Of a stretch of DNA of 55,751 nt, positions 1-9,914 are shown piece by piece. The notes beneath the pieces are model-generated. The model did not search any database. It saw only the letters and a list, made by a program, of their open reading frames with translations, and was not told where the DNA came from. How positions within the stretch are numbered: position 1 is the stretch's first letter; the number at the start of each line of letters is the position of its first letter. A program made the position numbers and the translations under genes. Source of the DNA: Thermosinus carboxydivorans Nor1. Lineage in GTDB: Bacteria; Bacillota; Negativicutes; Sporomusales; Thermosinaceae. The DNA is taken from assembly GCF_000169155.1 (NCBI RefSeq), contig NZ_AAWL01000014.1:1-55751 (forward strand). Reading direction: 5' to 3'.

Positions 1-543
<543 letters not shown>

Positions 544-692
544 TTTATCTATCGGAGCCTGTCTAGGCTCACTTATAAACCGGAATTATTTGTGCTTCTT
601 TTTTAAGAAGCGCCGCACATCTGGCGTTTATGCTTACATTGTTCAGTTTTCAAGGAACACAGCCCGCCGCCACAGGGCGACGACAGTTATTT

Positions 693-721
693 ATGTTAAC
701 ACAACTTGTACGCTGTGTCAA
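693..721 (-). promoter_or_regulatory. rrn promoter, 16S-proximal
   Basis: On the minus strand a TTGACA -35 (721-716) is followed after 17 bases by TAACAT (698-693). It lies about 150 bases upstream of the 16S 5' end. rRNA operons commonly have tandem promoters and this is the proximal of two seen here. The 543-880 stretch holds only these promoters and leader sequence; no gene is seen in it. Confidence 0.6.
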
Positions 722-771
722 CAGCTTTTTTCTTGTTAATTTTTGCCGTTCGCCACAGCGACGACTTTTTT

Positions 772-800
772 ATAATAGCACAACAAAAGTTGAATGTCAA
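772..800 (-). promoter_or_regulatory. rrn promoter, distal
   Basis: On the minus strand TTGACA (800-795), a 17-base spacer and TATTAT (777-772) give a near-consensus vegetative promoter. Together with the copy about 80 bases downstream it forms a tandem rrn promoter pair. The stretch between the two carries short GTCGTCG/GTGGCG-like repeats. Confidence 0.7.
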
Positions 801-879
801 CATCACGCTGAACAATAAAAATAGCCGATTGGCACATTAGCGAAGACAGCCATAACCGCTAATTTCATTAAAACAAAAA

Positions 880-1833
880 CTAAACGCCTTCCTCGACGAA
901 TTTTCGCACCGCCGGCCCGTTTAAATAAATGCACCGCTTACCTTGATAAGTATTGCGTTCTTCAAGGAGCTGTTCAATCCGCTCTTTGATTTTCCACCAG
1001 CCTGTCTGCCAGTTTGCAAACAGCGTATTAGTCTCGGGGGCGCGGCCAATCAGCCGCTGCACGACAATATCTGGATGGAGATACTCCAAAAAAGTTATAA
1101 CCCGCTCAATATACTCCTCTTTACTGACCAGTGTCAGCTCCCCCTGCTCATACCATTTGGCCATGGGCGTCCCTTTAACGATATACAAGGCGTGAAGTTT
1201 TACTTGCTGGACCCCCAGCGCCGACAGGACTTTGGCATTTTCCACCACGTCGGCCATTTCATCCCAGGGAAGGTTCAAAATGAGGTGGGCGCAAACGTCG
1301 AAGCGGTACTGCTTGAGGCGAAGCACCGCATCGATAAATTCAGCCAGCGTATGTCCCCGGTTAATTTTGGCCAGCGAATGGTAGTTTACCGTCTGCAAGC
1401 CTAGTTCCACTGCAATGTCTACGCCCCGGGCAGCTTGCACTTTGGCCATTGCCTCCAAATAAGCGTCGTTAATACAGTCAGGCCTGGTGGCAATAGCAAT
1501 GCCAACGATATCAGGCTGACATGCCTCCTCCAGATAAGCAGCAAAATCTTTCACTGGCAAATAGGTGTTGCTAAAGTTTTGAAAGTAGGCAATAAACTTA
1601 TTAGCCTTATACTTTGGCGCAATATGAGCTTTATTAGCCGCGATTTGCTCTCTGACCGTCATAGAAGCAGGCAGGTTTTCATAGCCGGCGCCAATTTCAC
1701 CGCAAAATACACACCCGCCCACCCCGCACGTCCCGTCCCGGTTGGGACAAGTAACAGGCAAGCCAATCGGCAGCTTATACACTTTCGTCCCGTAACGCCG
1801 GCGTAAATAGTCCGAATAAACCCGGTAACGCAT
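880..1833 (-). CDS. TIGR01212-type radical SAM protein (YtqA/YhcC-like)
   Basis: This 317-residue protein has its cluster-binding cysteines near the N-terminus at C29, C41 and C44 (C-x11-C-x2-C), the spacing of the YtqA/YhcC (TIGR01212) radical SAM family, whose role is poorly defined. The following TIM-barrel part contains the usual strand motifs such as VELGLQTVN and HLILNLPWD. The start follows an AGGGAGAG ribosome-binding site. It lies 12 bases downstream of the DUF4080-type radical SAM gene and is very likely co-transcribed with it. An inverted repeat (ATTAGCG/CGCTAAT, about 839-869) follows the stop and could end transcription, but it has no clear T-run. Confidence 0.88.
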   Translation of the reverse strand: MRYRVYSDYLRRRYGTKVYKLPIGLPVTCPNRDGTCGVGGCVFCGEIGAGYENLPASMTVREQIAANKAHIAPKYKANKFIAYFQNFSNTYLPVKDFAAYLEEACQPDIVGIAIATRPDCINDAYLEAMAKVQAARGVDIAVELGLQTVNYHSLAKINRGHTLAEFIDAVLRLKQYRFDVCAHLILNLPWDEMADVVENAKVLSALGVQQVKLHALYIVKGTPMAKWYEQGELTLVSKEEYIERVITFLEYLHPDIVVQRLIGRAPETNTLFANWQTGWWKIKERIEQLLEERNTYQGKRCIYLNGPAVRKFVEEGV

Positions 1834-1845
1834 GGCTTTCTCTCC

Positions 1846-3585
1846 CTACATCCCAAAGTCATGAGGCTGCACAATCTGATAGTTTATCCTATCTTGCGCA
1901 TAGGAAAATAGAATGACTGTCCTTTCTTCCCTCAGCTCGCCGCCGGCAAGATAGTGCGGTATATTGACCTCAAAAACTTCGATATGGTAATTTCGCTTAA
2001 TTTCCCGCCAACTAGTAAAACAATAACCAGGCAGATACTGACGAACGGTAGCTTCGTCCCGCCAAAACCTTGTTTTAACATACTCCCATTCATCACCGTT
2101 CCAGGGCAAGAATTCAGGGCGCACACCGCCTTCACCCGCCAGGGCGTCGAACTTAAGCAATTGAAGGCAAATAGCATCCTTCAACCGGTGATAGCGGCAA
2201 AATTCGGCCATGTGTCCAAACAAAGATTTGGCACTGTGCGAAAGGCTATGCAGGCCCCGCTCTTCCCAATAAGCAGCCAAATCGGCGTACAAGCGAAAAG
2301 CATCACCGCTATAGCAATCAACCAACCAGCGCAGCGTCGCCGGAAAACGACCGCTATTGTACGTTTGATTGAACACTTCCTCGAGGATGTGGAGCTTGCG
2401 CACTTCGCCATAAGTCAGATAATTATTGGCTAGCACCTGATAGGGCGCCGTGTCCATAAATACATAACCATGTTGTCCGGCCCGACGGCGAATACCTGAA
2501 CCTTTCAGCAGCTTGAGAAACCCGATTTGGAGCATATGGGGCTGCAAGGCATAGAGATCATTAAACGACCGGCCAAAACGTTCGTATGTTTCATAAGGCA
2601 GACCGACAATAAGATCAAGATGCAGATGAATATTATCGTAGGAGCGCAGCTTAAGCACATTGCGGGCAATCCGGGACCAATCATTGCGCCGCTTTATTTC
2701 CGCAAGCGTGGGTTCATAAGTTGACTGGACGCCAATTTCAAACTGAAAGCGGCCCGGCGGTACCTGCGCCAAAAACGCCAGTACCTCATCATCCAAAATA
2801 TCGGCCGCAATTTCAAAATGAAAATTAGTCCGGCAGTTCTGGCGGGCCAAAAACTGCCACAAGGGAAAGTAATGTTCCTTTTTGGCATTAAAGGTGCGGT
2901 CGACAAATTTCACTTGCTTCACATCGTGGCGAATGAAAAATTCCATGTCACGATAAACGCGCTCCAAAGGCAAAAACCGTACCCCTGTGGTAGCGCTTGA
3001 CAAGCAGTATTGGCAGGAAAAAGGACAGCCACGGGAACTTTCGTAATAGATAATTTTATCCGCGAGCTGCGCCATATCTTCATCGCTATATGGAAAGGGA
3101 ATACATGAAAGGTCGTGCACAATCTGCGGACCGCCATTGATCACTACCCGTCCACCACGGCGAAAGGCAAGACCCTCAATTGTTTCCACGTCCCTGCCGC
3201 TTTGCAGCGAGCTGAGCAGACGGTAGAGCGTTTCTTCGCCCTCGCCTTGTACAATATAATCAACCGCTGCATGACCAGCCATCACCTCGGCGGGGTCATA
3301 GGAAACTTCCGGTCCTCCCAGGACGATCGCCGTGTCAGGGAGCACTTTCTTAATGAGCCCCGCGAGCGTAAGCGTCATTTCGATGTTCCAGATATAACAG
3401 GCCATACCGATAACGCCCGGCTTTTCCCGGTAGATATCACCGAGAATATCGAGCAGCCCGTTGTTGATGGAATATTCTCTTACCAATATGTCGGCGCATA
3501 CCGGACGGCAATATGCCTTTAAATAGCGTAAGGCCAGAGATGAATGAATATATTTTGCGTTAAGCGTTAACAAAAGGACCTTCAT
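1846..3585 (-). CDS. B12-binding-domain radical SAM protein (DUF4080 C-terminus)
   Basis: The 579-residue protein starts with a cobalamin-binding-like Rossmann domain (about 1-135, with VLGGPEVSYDP near 88-98), followed by a radical SAM domain with CPFSCQYC (C187, C191, C194). Its C-terminal third matches the DUF4080 type. The substrate is unknown; such enzymes often do methylations or rearrangements. An open frame continues 57 codons upstream, but the start is placed at 3585 because CTGGGAGG lies 7 bases before this ATG and the protein then begins MKVLLLTLNAKY, as expected for the B12 fold. The upstream extension would overlap the promoter area of the divergent amidase gene. It is the first gene of a two-gene unit. 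Confidence 0.88.
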   Translation of the reverse strand: MKVLLLTLNAKYIHSSLALRYLKAYCRPVCADILVREYSINNGLLDILGDIYREKPGVIGMACYIWNIEMTLTLAGLIKKVLPDTAIVLGGPEVSYDPAEVMAGHAAVDYIVQGEGEETLYRLLSSLQSGRDVETIEGLAFRRGGRVVINGGPQIVHDLSCIPFPYSDEDMAQLADKIIYYESSRGCPFSCQYCLSSATTGVRFLPLERVYRDMEFFIRHDVKQVKFVDRTFNAKKEHYFPLWQFLARQNCRTNFHFEIAADILDDEVLAFLAQVPPGRFQFEIGVQSTYEPTLAEIKRRNDWSRIARNVLKLRSYDNIHLHLDLIVGLPYETYERFGRSFNDLYALQPHMLQIGFLKLLKGSGIRRRAGQHGYVFMDTAPYQVLANNYLTYGEVRKLHILEEVFNQTYNSGRFPATLRWLVDCYSGDAFRLYADLAAYWEERGLHSLSHSAKSLFGHMAEFCRYHRLKDAICLQLLKFDALAGEGGVRPEFLPWNGDEWEYVKTRFWRDEATVRQYLPGYCFTSWREIKRNYHIEVFEVNIPHYLAGGELREERTVILFSYAQDRINYQIVQPHDFGM

Positions 3586-3732
3586 TGCTAGTCCTCCCAG
3601 TGTCAAAGTATAGTCGTACATAGTAGTTTCCGCGCCTCCTAGGAAATATCCTTTTAGGAAAGCCGACGCACCGTGCCGAATGCCGGTGCATAAAATAGAA
3701 TGACTAAAAGGACTGGAAAGGAAGAGGAGGAC

Positions 3733-4515
3733 ATGCAGATTATCATAGATGGCCACAAAGTCCCCATAAACCCCCGCGTTTCAAAAGACCTCCTAATTAC
3801 CCTGAAGAGCATTGCAAGAAGCCTTCACTGGGGAATTTTGTATGATACCAACCGCGAAACTGTATACATTAATACCAAAAGCGCCAGTGTGCCGGTACCA
3901 CCCCACGAGCGTCCCGCATCTTCCCCCGCGGAGGCGGAAAGCAACCGTCTGGCCGGCAAAACCATCTGCATCGACCCTGGCCATGGCGGCAGCGATCTAG
4001 GTGCTATTGGCCCAACGGGCACAATAGAAAAAGATAACACCCTGGCTATCGCCCTTTTGCTCTGCGACAAATTGGAAAAAAACGGCGCAACAGTAATTAT
4101 GACCCGAGAAACTGACCGCGATGTCAGTATGCCGGACGCGGAAACGGAAGTGGAACTAGGGGCTCGCGTCGATATTGCCAATGGCGCCGACGCTGACATC
4201 TTTATCAGCATCCATAACGACTCCTTCACCAACCCGACGGCAGCAGGCACGACCACATTCCACTATGGCCACCCCGAGTCCATCCGGCTGGCCAACTGCA
4301 TCCAAAAAAGCCTGGTGGAAGGGCTTGGGACCCGCGATCGTGGCGTGCGGTTTGCCAGCTTTTTCGTCATCCGCTATACCAAGATGCCGGCTGTGCTGGT
4401 CGAAGTAGCGTTTATCTCCAACCCTGAGGAAGAAGTAGTTCTGGCCAGTATTGACGGACGGTATAAAGCAGCCGAGAGTATTTTCCAAGGAATTGTTAAG
4501 TATTTCAAAGTCTGA
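3733..4515 (+). CDS. N-acetylmuramoyl-L-alanine amidase, CwlD-like (Amidase_3)
   Basis: This 260-residue protein has a short N-terminal domain (about 1-50) resembling copper-amine-oxidase-N/stalk modules, a linker rich in Pro and Ser, and an Amidase_3 catalytic domain from residue ~75. Zinc ligands are visible: His in IDPGHGG, Glu in TIEKDN and His in ISIHND; the catalytic Glu lies in LVEVAFISN. It would cut the amide between muramic acid and the peptide stem. No signal peptide is visible, so how it reaches the wall is unclear. The start at 3733 is preferred over 3700 because GAGGAGG precedes it. CwlD enzymes make muramic lactam in spore cortex, which would fit a spore former; the exact subtype is inferred. 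Confidence 0.85.
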   Translation: MQIIIDGHKVPINPRVSKDLLITLKSIARSLHWGILYDTNRETVYINTKSASVPVPPHERPASSPAEAESNRLAGKTICIDPGHGGSDLGAIGPTGTIEKDNTLAIALLLCDKLEKNGATVIMTRETDRDVSMPDAETEVELGARVDIANGADADIFISIHNDSFTNPTAAGTTTFHYGHPESIRLANCIQKSLVEGLGTRDRGVRFASFFVIRYTKMPAVLVEVAFISNPEEEVVLASIDGRYKAAESIFQGIVKYFKV

Positions 4516-4632
4516 CGCTGCCGATATAAAAAAGAATATTTCGTGGGCAAACTATACAGGAGTTGTCGTCTTAATTGCCAATATTATACATGGCACAAGT
4601 TGAAGCAAAAAAGGAGCGTGTTGACTTAAACA

Positions 4633-6510
4633 ATGGCAAAGCTAATTCCTTTCTTAGCAGACGCCGTATTCTTCCCAACAGCCGCAAAAACGTCCAGCAC
4701 TGCCGGTCTGCCGGTGAGGGAGGAAATCCCGGATAAATATAAGTGGCGCCTCGAAGATATTTATGCCTCTGAGGAGCTTTGGGAACAGGACTTTGCAAAA
4801 CTAAAAAACAGCTTGCCGCAGCTGGCCGCTTATAAAGGACAATTAGCCCACTCGGCCCAAAACCTGCTTAAGTGCCTGAAAGCCCGAGATGAAGCCGGCA
4901 TAACCGCTGGCAAATTATACGCCTACGCCAGAATGCGCCGGGACGAAAACTCAGCCAACGCTAAATATCAGGCCCTGACCGGTAAAACCGAAGCACTGCT
5001 GGCCGAAATGGGAGCGGTGACAGCCTTCATTGAACCGGAAATTATTGCCATGCCGGAGGAAAAGCTGAACGAATTCCGCCGCCAGGAACAAGGACTGGCA
5101 GAATACAGCTTTTACTTTGACAATTTAATGCGCCAGAAAAAGCATGTCTTGTCCCCGGCAGAAGAAGAAATTCTCTCGCGCGCCAGTGAAGTTACCCAGG
5201 CGGCGGAAAACATTTTCAACATGCTTGCCCATGCCGATCTGCGGTTCCCGCAGATTCAGAATGAAAGCGGTCAAACCGTCACGCTTAGCGAGGGCCGGTT
5301 CCGCTCTTTTATCATGTCGCCTGATCGCCGTGTCCGCCAGGCGGCGTTTACCGGGCTGTTCAATACGTATAAACAATTCCGTAATACCTTTGCCGCCACC
5401 TTGGGCGGCAGCGTGAAAAAGAATATTTTTTACACCCGTACCCGTAAATATAATTCCACGCTGGAAGCTGCGCTTGAACCTGATAACGTGCCGCTGGCGG
5501 TGTACAATAACCTTATCGCTACCGTACACGAACACCTACCGCTCCTGCACCGCTATGTCGCCTTAAAAAAGCAAGCCCTAAGGCTGGACGAAATTCATAT
5601 GTACGACCTGTATGTCCCGCTCGTCAGCGATGTTAGAATTACCATACCGTATGACGAAGCTCTGCAAATGGTACAAGAAGCTCTTAAACCCCTTGGCGCG
5701 GAATACAGTGAAATTCTGAATAAAGGTCTCACATCCGGATGGATTGATGTTTACGAAAATCAAGGAAAACAGACTGGCGCCTATTCGTGGGGAACTTATG
5801 GCGTTCACCCCTTCGTCCTACTCAACTACAATGACCGATATGACGATGTTTCCACCCTCGCCCATGAAATGGGGCATGCCATCCATAGCTACTATAGTCA
5901 CGCTAACCAACCCTATGCCACCGCCTCCTATACCACTTTTACCGCCGAAGTCGCCTCCACAACCAATGAAATTCTGCTTATCGACCATATGCTGAAGGTA
6001 ACGCATGACAAGCGCCAAAAGCTGTATTTCCTCAACCAGTACCTCGAAGCCGTCCGAGGCACTGTTTACCGGCAAACCATGTTCGCTGAATTTGAGAAGC
6101 TTTTATATGAAAAAGCGGAAGACGGCGAAACGATCACGGCTGACATGCTAGATGACTTGTGGCGGGAGCTTAACCGCAAATACTATGGCCCCGACATCGT
6201 AGTAGATGAAGAAATCGCTGTGGAGTGGGCCCGTATCCCCCATTTCTATTGGCATTTCTACGTTTACCAGTATGTTACCGGCTATGCGGCGGCAACCGCA
6301 CTGGCTGAACAAATCCAACGCGAAGGAGAACCCGCACAAAAACGGTATATTGAATTTCTCAAGAGCGGCGGCTGCGACTACTCGATCAATATTCTTAAAC
6401 GGGCCGGTGTTGATATGTCTTCACCGCAGCCGGTCGCCGTCACCCTGAACAAGTTTGGCGAACGGCTGAATGAACTGGAAAAGTTGTTAGCGGCTATTGA
6501 CAACGCCTAA
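4633..6510 (+). CDS. pepF: Oligoendopeptidase F (M3 family)
   Basis: This 625-residue protein has the M3 zinc site HEMGH (411-415) and the downstream Glu in TFTAEVASTTNE. The N-terminal part REEIPDKYKWRLEDIYA is the usual start of PepF proteins, so about 30 residues before it are extra. It would degrade short peptides in the cytoplasm. ATG 4633 is the first start after an in-frame stop, but the best ribosome-binding site (AAGGAG, 4611-4616) is 16 bases away, so initiation may occur elsewhere. It stands alone on the plus strand. Confidence 0.93.
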   Translation: MAKLIPFLADAVFFPTAAKTSSTAGLPVREEIPDKYKWRLEDIYASEELWEQDFAKLKNSLPQLAAYKGQLAHSAQNLLKCLKARDEAGITAGKLYAYARMRRDENSANAKYQALTGKTEALLAEMGAVTAFIEPEIIAMPEEKLNEFRRQEQGLAEYSFYFDNLMRQKKHVLSPAEEEILSRASEVTQAAENIFNMLAHADLRFPQIQNESGQTVTLSEGRFRSFIMSPDRRVRQAAFTGLFNTYKQFRNTFAATLGGSVKKNIFYTRTRKYNSTLEAALEPDNVPLAVYNNLIATVHEHLPLLHRYVALKKQALRLDEIHMYDLYVPLVSDVRITIPYDEALQMVQEALKPLGAEYSEILNKGLTSGWIDVYENQGKQTGAYSWGTYGVHPFVLLNYNDRYDDVSTLAHEMGHAIHSYYSHANQPYATASYTTFTAEVASTTNEILLIDHMLKVTHDKRQKLYFLNQYLEAVRGTVYRQTMFAEFEKLLYEKAEDGETITADMLDDLWRELNRKYYGPDIVVDEEIAVEWARIPHFYWHFYVYQYVTGYAAATALAEQIQREGEPAQKRYIEFLKSGGCDYSINILKRAGVDMSSPQPVAVTLNKFGERLNELEKLLAAIDNA

Positions 6511-6637
6511 TCCGGTGTGTTATTATTAGTTCATAACGAAAATAATTGCGTCCTGGTCCGCTTGCGTAGTGTACGACTCAACCAACCGACCGGCAATTGT
6601 TTTGCGTAATATCAAGTCCAAAGGAGGTTGGTGAGCG

Positions 6638-6933
6638 ATGACCTACCAAGACAAGGCGCTAACCTGCAAAGAATGTGGTACTACTTTTGCTTTTTCAGCA
6701 GCAGAGCAGGCTTTTTACGCCGAAAAGGCTTTCAGAATGAACCTGCTCGCTGCCCGGAGTGCCGTAGTGCCCGCAAACAGGCGACCGGTCGTGGCCCTGC
6801 CGCTCGTCCGCAGCGTGAACTGTTTGCGGCCGTGTGCAGTGCTTGCGGTGTAACCACTCAGGTTCCCTTTAAGCCTACGGCCGGCAAACCGGTATATTGC
6901 CGTGCGTGCTTCCAAACCAATAAAAACTACTAA
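6638..6933 (+). pseudogene. Zinc-ribbon domain protein, single-base frameshift
   Basis: The protein is split over two frames. Frame 1 from ATG 6638 (after AAGGAGG) reads MTYQDKALTCKECGTTFAFS...FYAEK. A second frame then continues GFQNEPARCPECRSARKQ and ends with CSACG and CRACF, giving three CxxC pairs in all. Restoring one G in the AAAAGG run at 6723-6728 gives a continuous 98-residue zinc-ribbon protein of a type common in Firmicutes. Its function is unknown; nucleic-acid binding is possible. Either the gene is broken or one base was missed in sequencing. A strong terminator follows directly. Confidence 0.8.
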
Positions 6934-6934
6934 C

Positions 6935-6966
6935 AATAAGGCCGGATGTTCCGGCCTTATTTTATT
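6935..6966 (+). terminator. Intrinsic terminator after zinc-ribbon gene
   Basis: A perfect 12-bp stem (AATAAGGCCGGA / TCCGGCCTTATT) with a 3-base loop starts one base after the stop codon and runs into TTTTATTT. Confidence 0.9.
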
Positions 6967-7023
6967 TGAAATATGCCGCCGTTTGCCCCGCTAGGAGCCC
7001 GCTGCGGCGCTGCCGTCCCGTCT

Positions 7024-7062
7024 GGAACCAAGCGTTTCTAAACGCTTGGTTCCATTTTTTTC
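7024..7062 (+). terminator. Intrinsic terminator upstream of the NHEJ operon
   Basis: A 14-bp perfect inverted repeat (GGAACCAAGCGTTT / AAACGCTTGGTTCC) is followed by ATTTTTTTC. It is a second terminator after the zinc-ribbon gene and would insulate the downstream ligase operon. Confidence 0.85.
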
Positions 7063-7123
7063 AAGGCGACGCTCTTCATTATTTAAGCCACAGTTTAAAA
7101 TAATAAAGCCTAGGAGGAATATT

Positions 7124-8110
7124 ATGCAAATTATCCCGCCGATGCTGGCCAAACCCGCCACTCTTCCCGCTGATGAAAAAGACTATGGTTTTGAAATTAA
7201 GTGGGACGGTATCCGCGCCGTGATTTATCTCGCTAGCGATAACTTGCGGATACTTAGCCGCAATTTAAAAGACGTTACGCGCCAATATCCTGAGCTGATG
7301 CCGCTGACCCAAGCCTTAGCAGGACACTCCGTTATTTTGGATGGAGAAATTGTGGCGTTTGACATAAATGGACGCCCTTCTTTCGCTCGCTTACAAAACC
7401 GCATGGGCCTGGCTTCAGACCGGACTATCGCCCGCAAAACTACTGAAATCCCGGCAACCTATATTATCTTTGACCTGCTATATATTGACGGCCAATCAAC
7501 ACTCTCCCTTCCCTACATCGAGCGGCGCCGGCTGCTGGAAGAACTGGACCTTAACGGTCCTAACTGGCAGACGCCGGCCTACAAAACAGGACAAGGCCGG
7601 GAGCTGCTACTTGCTAGCAGGCGCCTTGGTCTGGAAGGTATCGTCGCCAAAAAACTGGACAGTATTTATTTGCCCGGCAAGCGGCCCGGCACCTGGCTGA
7701 AGATCAAAAATGTACGCCGCCAGGAATTCGTCATCGGTGGCTGGCTGCCCGGCCAAGGGACGCGAACCGGAATGATCGGTGCTCTGCTCCTGGGCTATTA
7801 TGACCGGACACCGAAAGAAGCGGCAAAAGCCGGCCAACCACAGCGGCTGCTGTTTGCCGGCGCGGTAGGAACAGGCTTTACCCATACGACACTAAAAAAG
7901 CTCCAGCATCTTTTAAAGCCGCTCGAGCAGGCCGAACCGCCGTTTGCTGAGTCACCGCCGCTCAAAGGGGCGGTTTTCGTAAAACCCGCATTAGTAGGCG
8001 AAGTTGAATTTACCGAATGGACACCGGGCGGCACGCTTCGCCACCCATCCTTTAAAGGCCTTCGGAATGATAAAGATCCTCGCGACATTCTCTGCGAAAC
8101 CAAGGGCTAA
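7124..8110 (+). CDS. ATP-dependent DNA ligase (LigD ligase-domain type)
   Basis: This 328-residue protein consists only of an ATP-dependent ligase core. The adenylation Lys is in EIKWDGIRA, motif III is DGEIVAF, and motifs IV/V are EGIVAKK and WLKIKNV; an OB-fold follows and ends with FTEWTPGGTLRHPSFKG, the typical LigD ligase C-terminus. It would seal breaks in non-homologous end joining with Ku. The start at 7124 follows AGGAGG; an open frame extends 26 codons upstream through the terminator and is rejected. The gene is first in a tight operon with ku and the polymerase gene, so LigD is here divided into separate proteins. Confidence 0.93.
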   Translation: MQIIPPMLAKPATLPADEKDYGFEIKWDGIRAVIYLASDNLRILSRNLKDVTRQYPELMPLTQALAGHSVILDGEIVAFDINGRPSFARLQNRMGLASDRTIARKTTEIPATYIIFDLLYIDGQSTLSLPYIERRRLLEELDLNGPNWQTPAYKTGQGRELLLASRRLGLEGIVAKKLDSIYLPGKRPGTWLKIKNVRRQEFVIGGWLPGQGTRTGMIGALLLGYYDRTPKEAAKAGQPQRLLFAGAVGTGFTHTTLKKLQHLLKPLEQAEPPFAESPPLKGAVFVKPALVGEVEFTEWTPGGTLRHPSFKGLRNDKDPRDILCETKG

Positions 8111-8128
8111 GCCAAAGGAGGTATCCTC

Positions 8129-8956
8129 ATGCCACGGCCAATGTGGAGTGGTTCAATCAGTTTCGGTCTCGTTAATATTCCTGTTAAGATGTATAATTCC
8201 GTGCGGAAAAGGACGCTCCATTTCCATCAGCTTCGCGCCGGTGACGGCTGCAAAATCCGGCTCAAACGGGTCTGCGCCCGTGACGGCCAAGAAGTTCCTA
8301 ATGAGCAAATCGTCAAAGGCTACGAAATTTCACCCCAGCGCTATGTTATCGTAACCACCGAAGAACTGGAAGCACTCAACCCGAAGGCATCCCGCACGAT
8401 TGAAATCGAAGATTTTGTTAATCTTGATCAAATTGACCCGATCTACTTTGAACAGTCGTATTATCTGGTGCCGGACAAAGGAGCTGGCAAAGCCTATACC
8501 CTGCTGCTGCAGGCCATGAAGCAGGCGGGAAAAGTCGCCATTGCCCGAGTAGTGTTGCGCAATAAACAGTACCTGGTTACCATCCGGCCTGCCGGTAAAG
8601 CTCTCTCCCTAGCTACTATGCACTATGCCGATGAAATAGTATCTCTGGAAGAACTGGAAGGACTGCCTGATACTGACATCAAGCCGAACCAGCGCGAACT
8701 TACCATGGCCGAAAAGCTGATTGAATCTTTGGCCGCAGATTTTAATCCTGCCAAATACCGCGATGAACACCGGGAAAAGGTGCTGGAAATGATTGAAAGG
8801 AAAGCGGAAGGCGAGACGGTGGTTGTTCAGCCGGTAGCACCAGAAGGCGACAAAATAGTAGACCTGATGGCCGCTCTCGAAGCCAGCCTGGCGGCCATTA
8901 AGAAAAAACAACCGGCTAAAGATACAAAAGACAGGAGACGAAAAGTTCGTGCCTAG
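8129..8956 (+). CDS. ku: Non-homologous end-joining protein Ku
   Basis: This 275-residue protein opens with MPRPMWSGSISFGLVNIPVK, the signature N-terminus of bacterial Ku, and has a Lys/Arg-rich tail (KKKQPAKDTKDRRRKVRA). Ku homodimers thread onto double-strand ends and recruit LigD. It starts after AAAGGAGG, 18 bases behind the ligase gene, and its end overlaps the next start by 8 bases. Confidence 0.97.
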   Translation: MPRPMWSGSISFGLVNIPVKMYNSVRKRTLHFHQLRAGDGCKIRLKRVCARDGQEVPNEQIVKGYEISPQRYVIVTTEELEALNPKASRTIEIEDFVNLDQIDPIYFEQSYYLVPDKGAGKAYTLLLQAMKQAGKVAIARVVLRNKQYLVTIRPAGKALSLATMHYADEIVSLEELEGLPDTDIKPNQRELTMAEKLIESLAADFNPAKYRDEHREKVLEMIERKAEGETVVVQPVAPEGDKIVDLMAALEASLAAIKKKQPAKDTKDRRRKVRA

Positions 8957-9869
8957 CCAGTACACCGATGTGATCATTGAGGGAGTTGAGCTCAGACTAT
9001 CCAACCTGGAAAAAATCTTTTACCCCCGAACAGGCTTTACCAAAGGCCAGGTAATTGACTACTATGTACGGATCGCCCCTGTTCTGCTTCCCCACCTTGC
9101 CAATCGCCCCCTCACGCTGAAACGTTACCCCGACGGAGCCCAGGCCGCCTTTTTTTATCAGAAACAATGCCCGAAGCACCGGCCAAAATGGTTAAAAACG
9201 GCGCCGGTGTGGAGCGAGCACAATAACGATCATATTAATTTTTGCCTTGTCAATGACCTGCCTTCACTGGTATGGGTCGTCAATCTGGCCACGCTGGAAC
9301 TGCATACATCTCTGTCTTTAGCCACCAACACGGCCTGCCCAACAATGATGGTTTTTGACCTGGATCCCGGTCCACCGGCAACCATCATCGAATGCGCTCA
9401 AGTCGCTTTATGGTTAAAAACTTTTTTTGACCACCAAGGGCTTTTAGCCTTTCCTAAGACATCAGGCGCCAAAGGTCTCCAGGTCTATGTTCCTCTCAAT
9501 ACCCCAACCGACTACGCCACTAGCAAACACTTCGCCCACGTCCTGGCCAAACTGCTGGAACGGGAGCATCCGGGACAAGTGGTCTCAAAAATGACCAAAA
9601 GCCTGCGCACAGGCAAGGTGTTAGTAGACTGGAGCCAGAACGACGAACACAAAACAACGGTATGCGTATATTCACTCCGGGCACGGGAATACCCTACTGT
9701 TTCCACGCCTGTTGCCTGGGAAGAGGTAGATGAGGCCTGGCAAAAAAAAGACCCTCGCCTGTTGACTTTTGATCCTGATAAGGTCTTGGCGCGTGTCGAC
9801 CGCTATGGTGACCTTTTTGCCCCTGTAACAACGCTAAAGCAAAGCCTTCCCTTGGCCGCGATAACCTAA
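8949..9869 (+). CDS. LigD-type NHEJ polymerase/primase
   Basis: This 306-residue protein matches the polymerase domain of LigD (archaeo-eukaryotic primase fold). Visible signatures are LSNLEKIFYP near the start, VFDLDPG with the metal-binding Asp pair, and the TSGAKGLQVYVPL motif. It would fill gaps and add ribonucleotides at ends held by Ku. It starts with GTG at 8949, overlapping the ku stop; GGAG lies about 12 bases upstream. No phosphoesterase domain is present in this operon, so end trimming must come from elsewhere. Confidence 0.93.
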   Translation: MPSQYTDVIIEGVELRLSNLEKIFYPRTGFTKGQVIDYYVRIAPVLLPHLANRPLTLKRYPDGAQAAFFYQKQCPKHRPKWLKTAPVWSEHNNDHINFCLVNDLPSLVWVVNLATLELHTSLSLATNTACPTMMVFDLDPGPPATIIECAQVALWLKTFFDHQGLLAFPKTSGAKGLQVYVPLNTPTDYATSKHFAHVLAKLLEREHPGQVVSKMTKSLRTGKVLVDWSQNDEHKTTVCVYSLRAREYPTVSTPVAWEEVDEAWQKKDPRLLTFDPDKVLARVDRYGDLFAPVTTLKQSLPLAAIT

Positions 9870-9878
9870 AGAAATCAA

Positions 9879-9910
9879 AAGGCTAACCACACGGGTCAGC
9901 CTTCGTTTTT
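9879..9910. terminator. Bidirectional terminator between ligD-pol and pckA
   Basis: AAGGCT/AGCCTT arms with an internal ACC/GGT continuation and one mismatch form a hairpin followed by CGTTTTT on the plus strand; A-rich sequence on the other side gives a T-run on the minus strand. The two flanking genes converge here. Confidence 0.7.
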
Positions 9911-9914
9911 GCGT

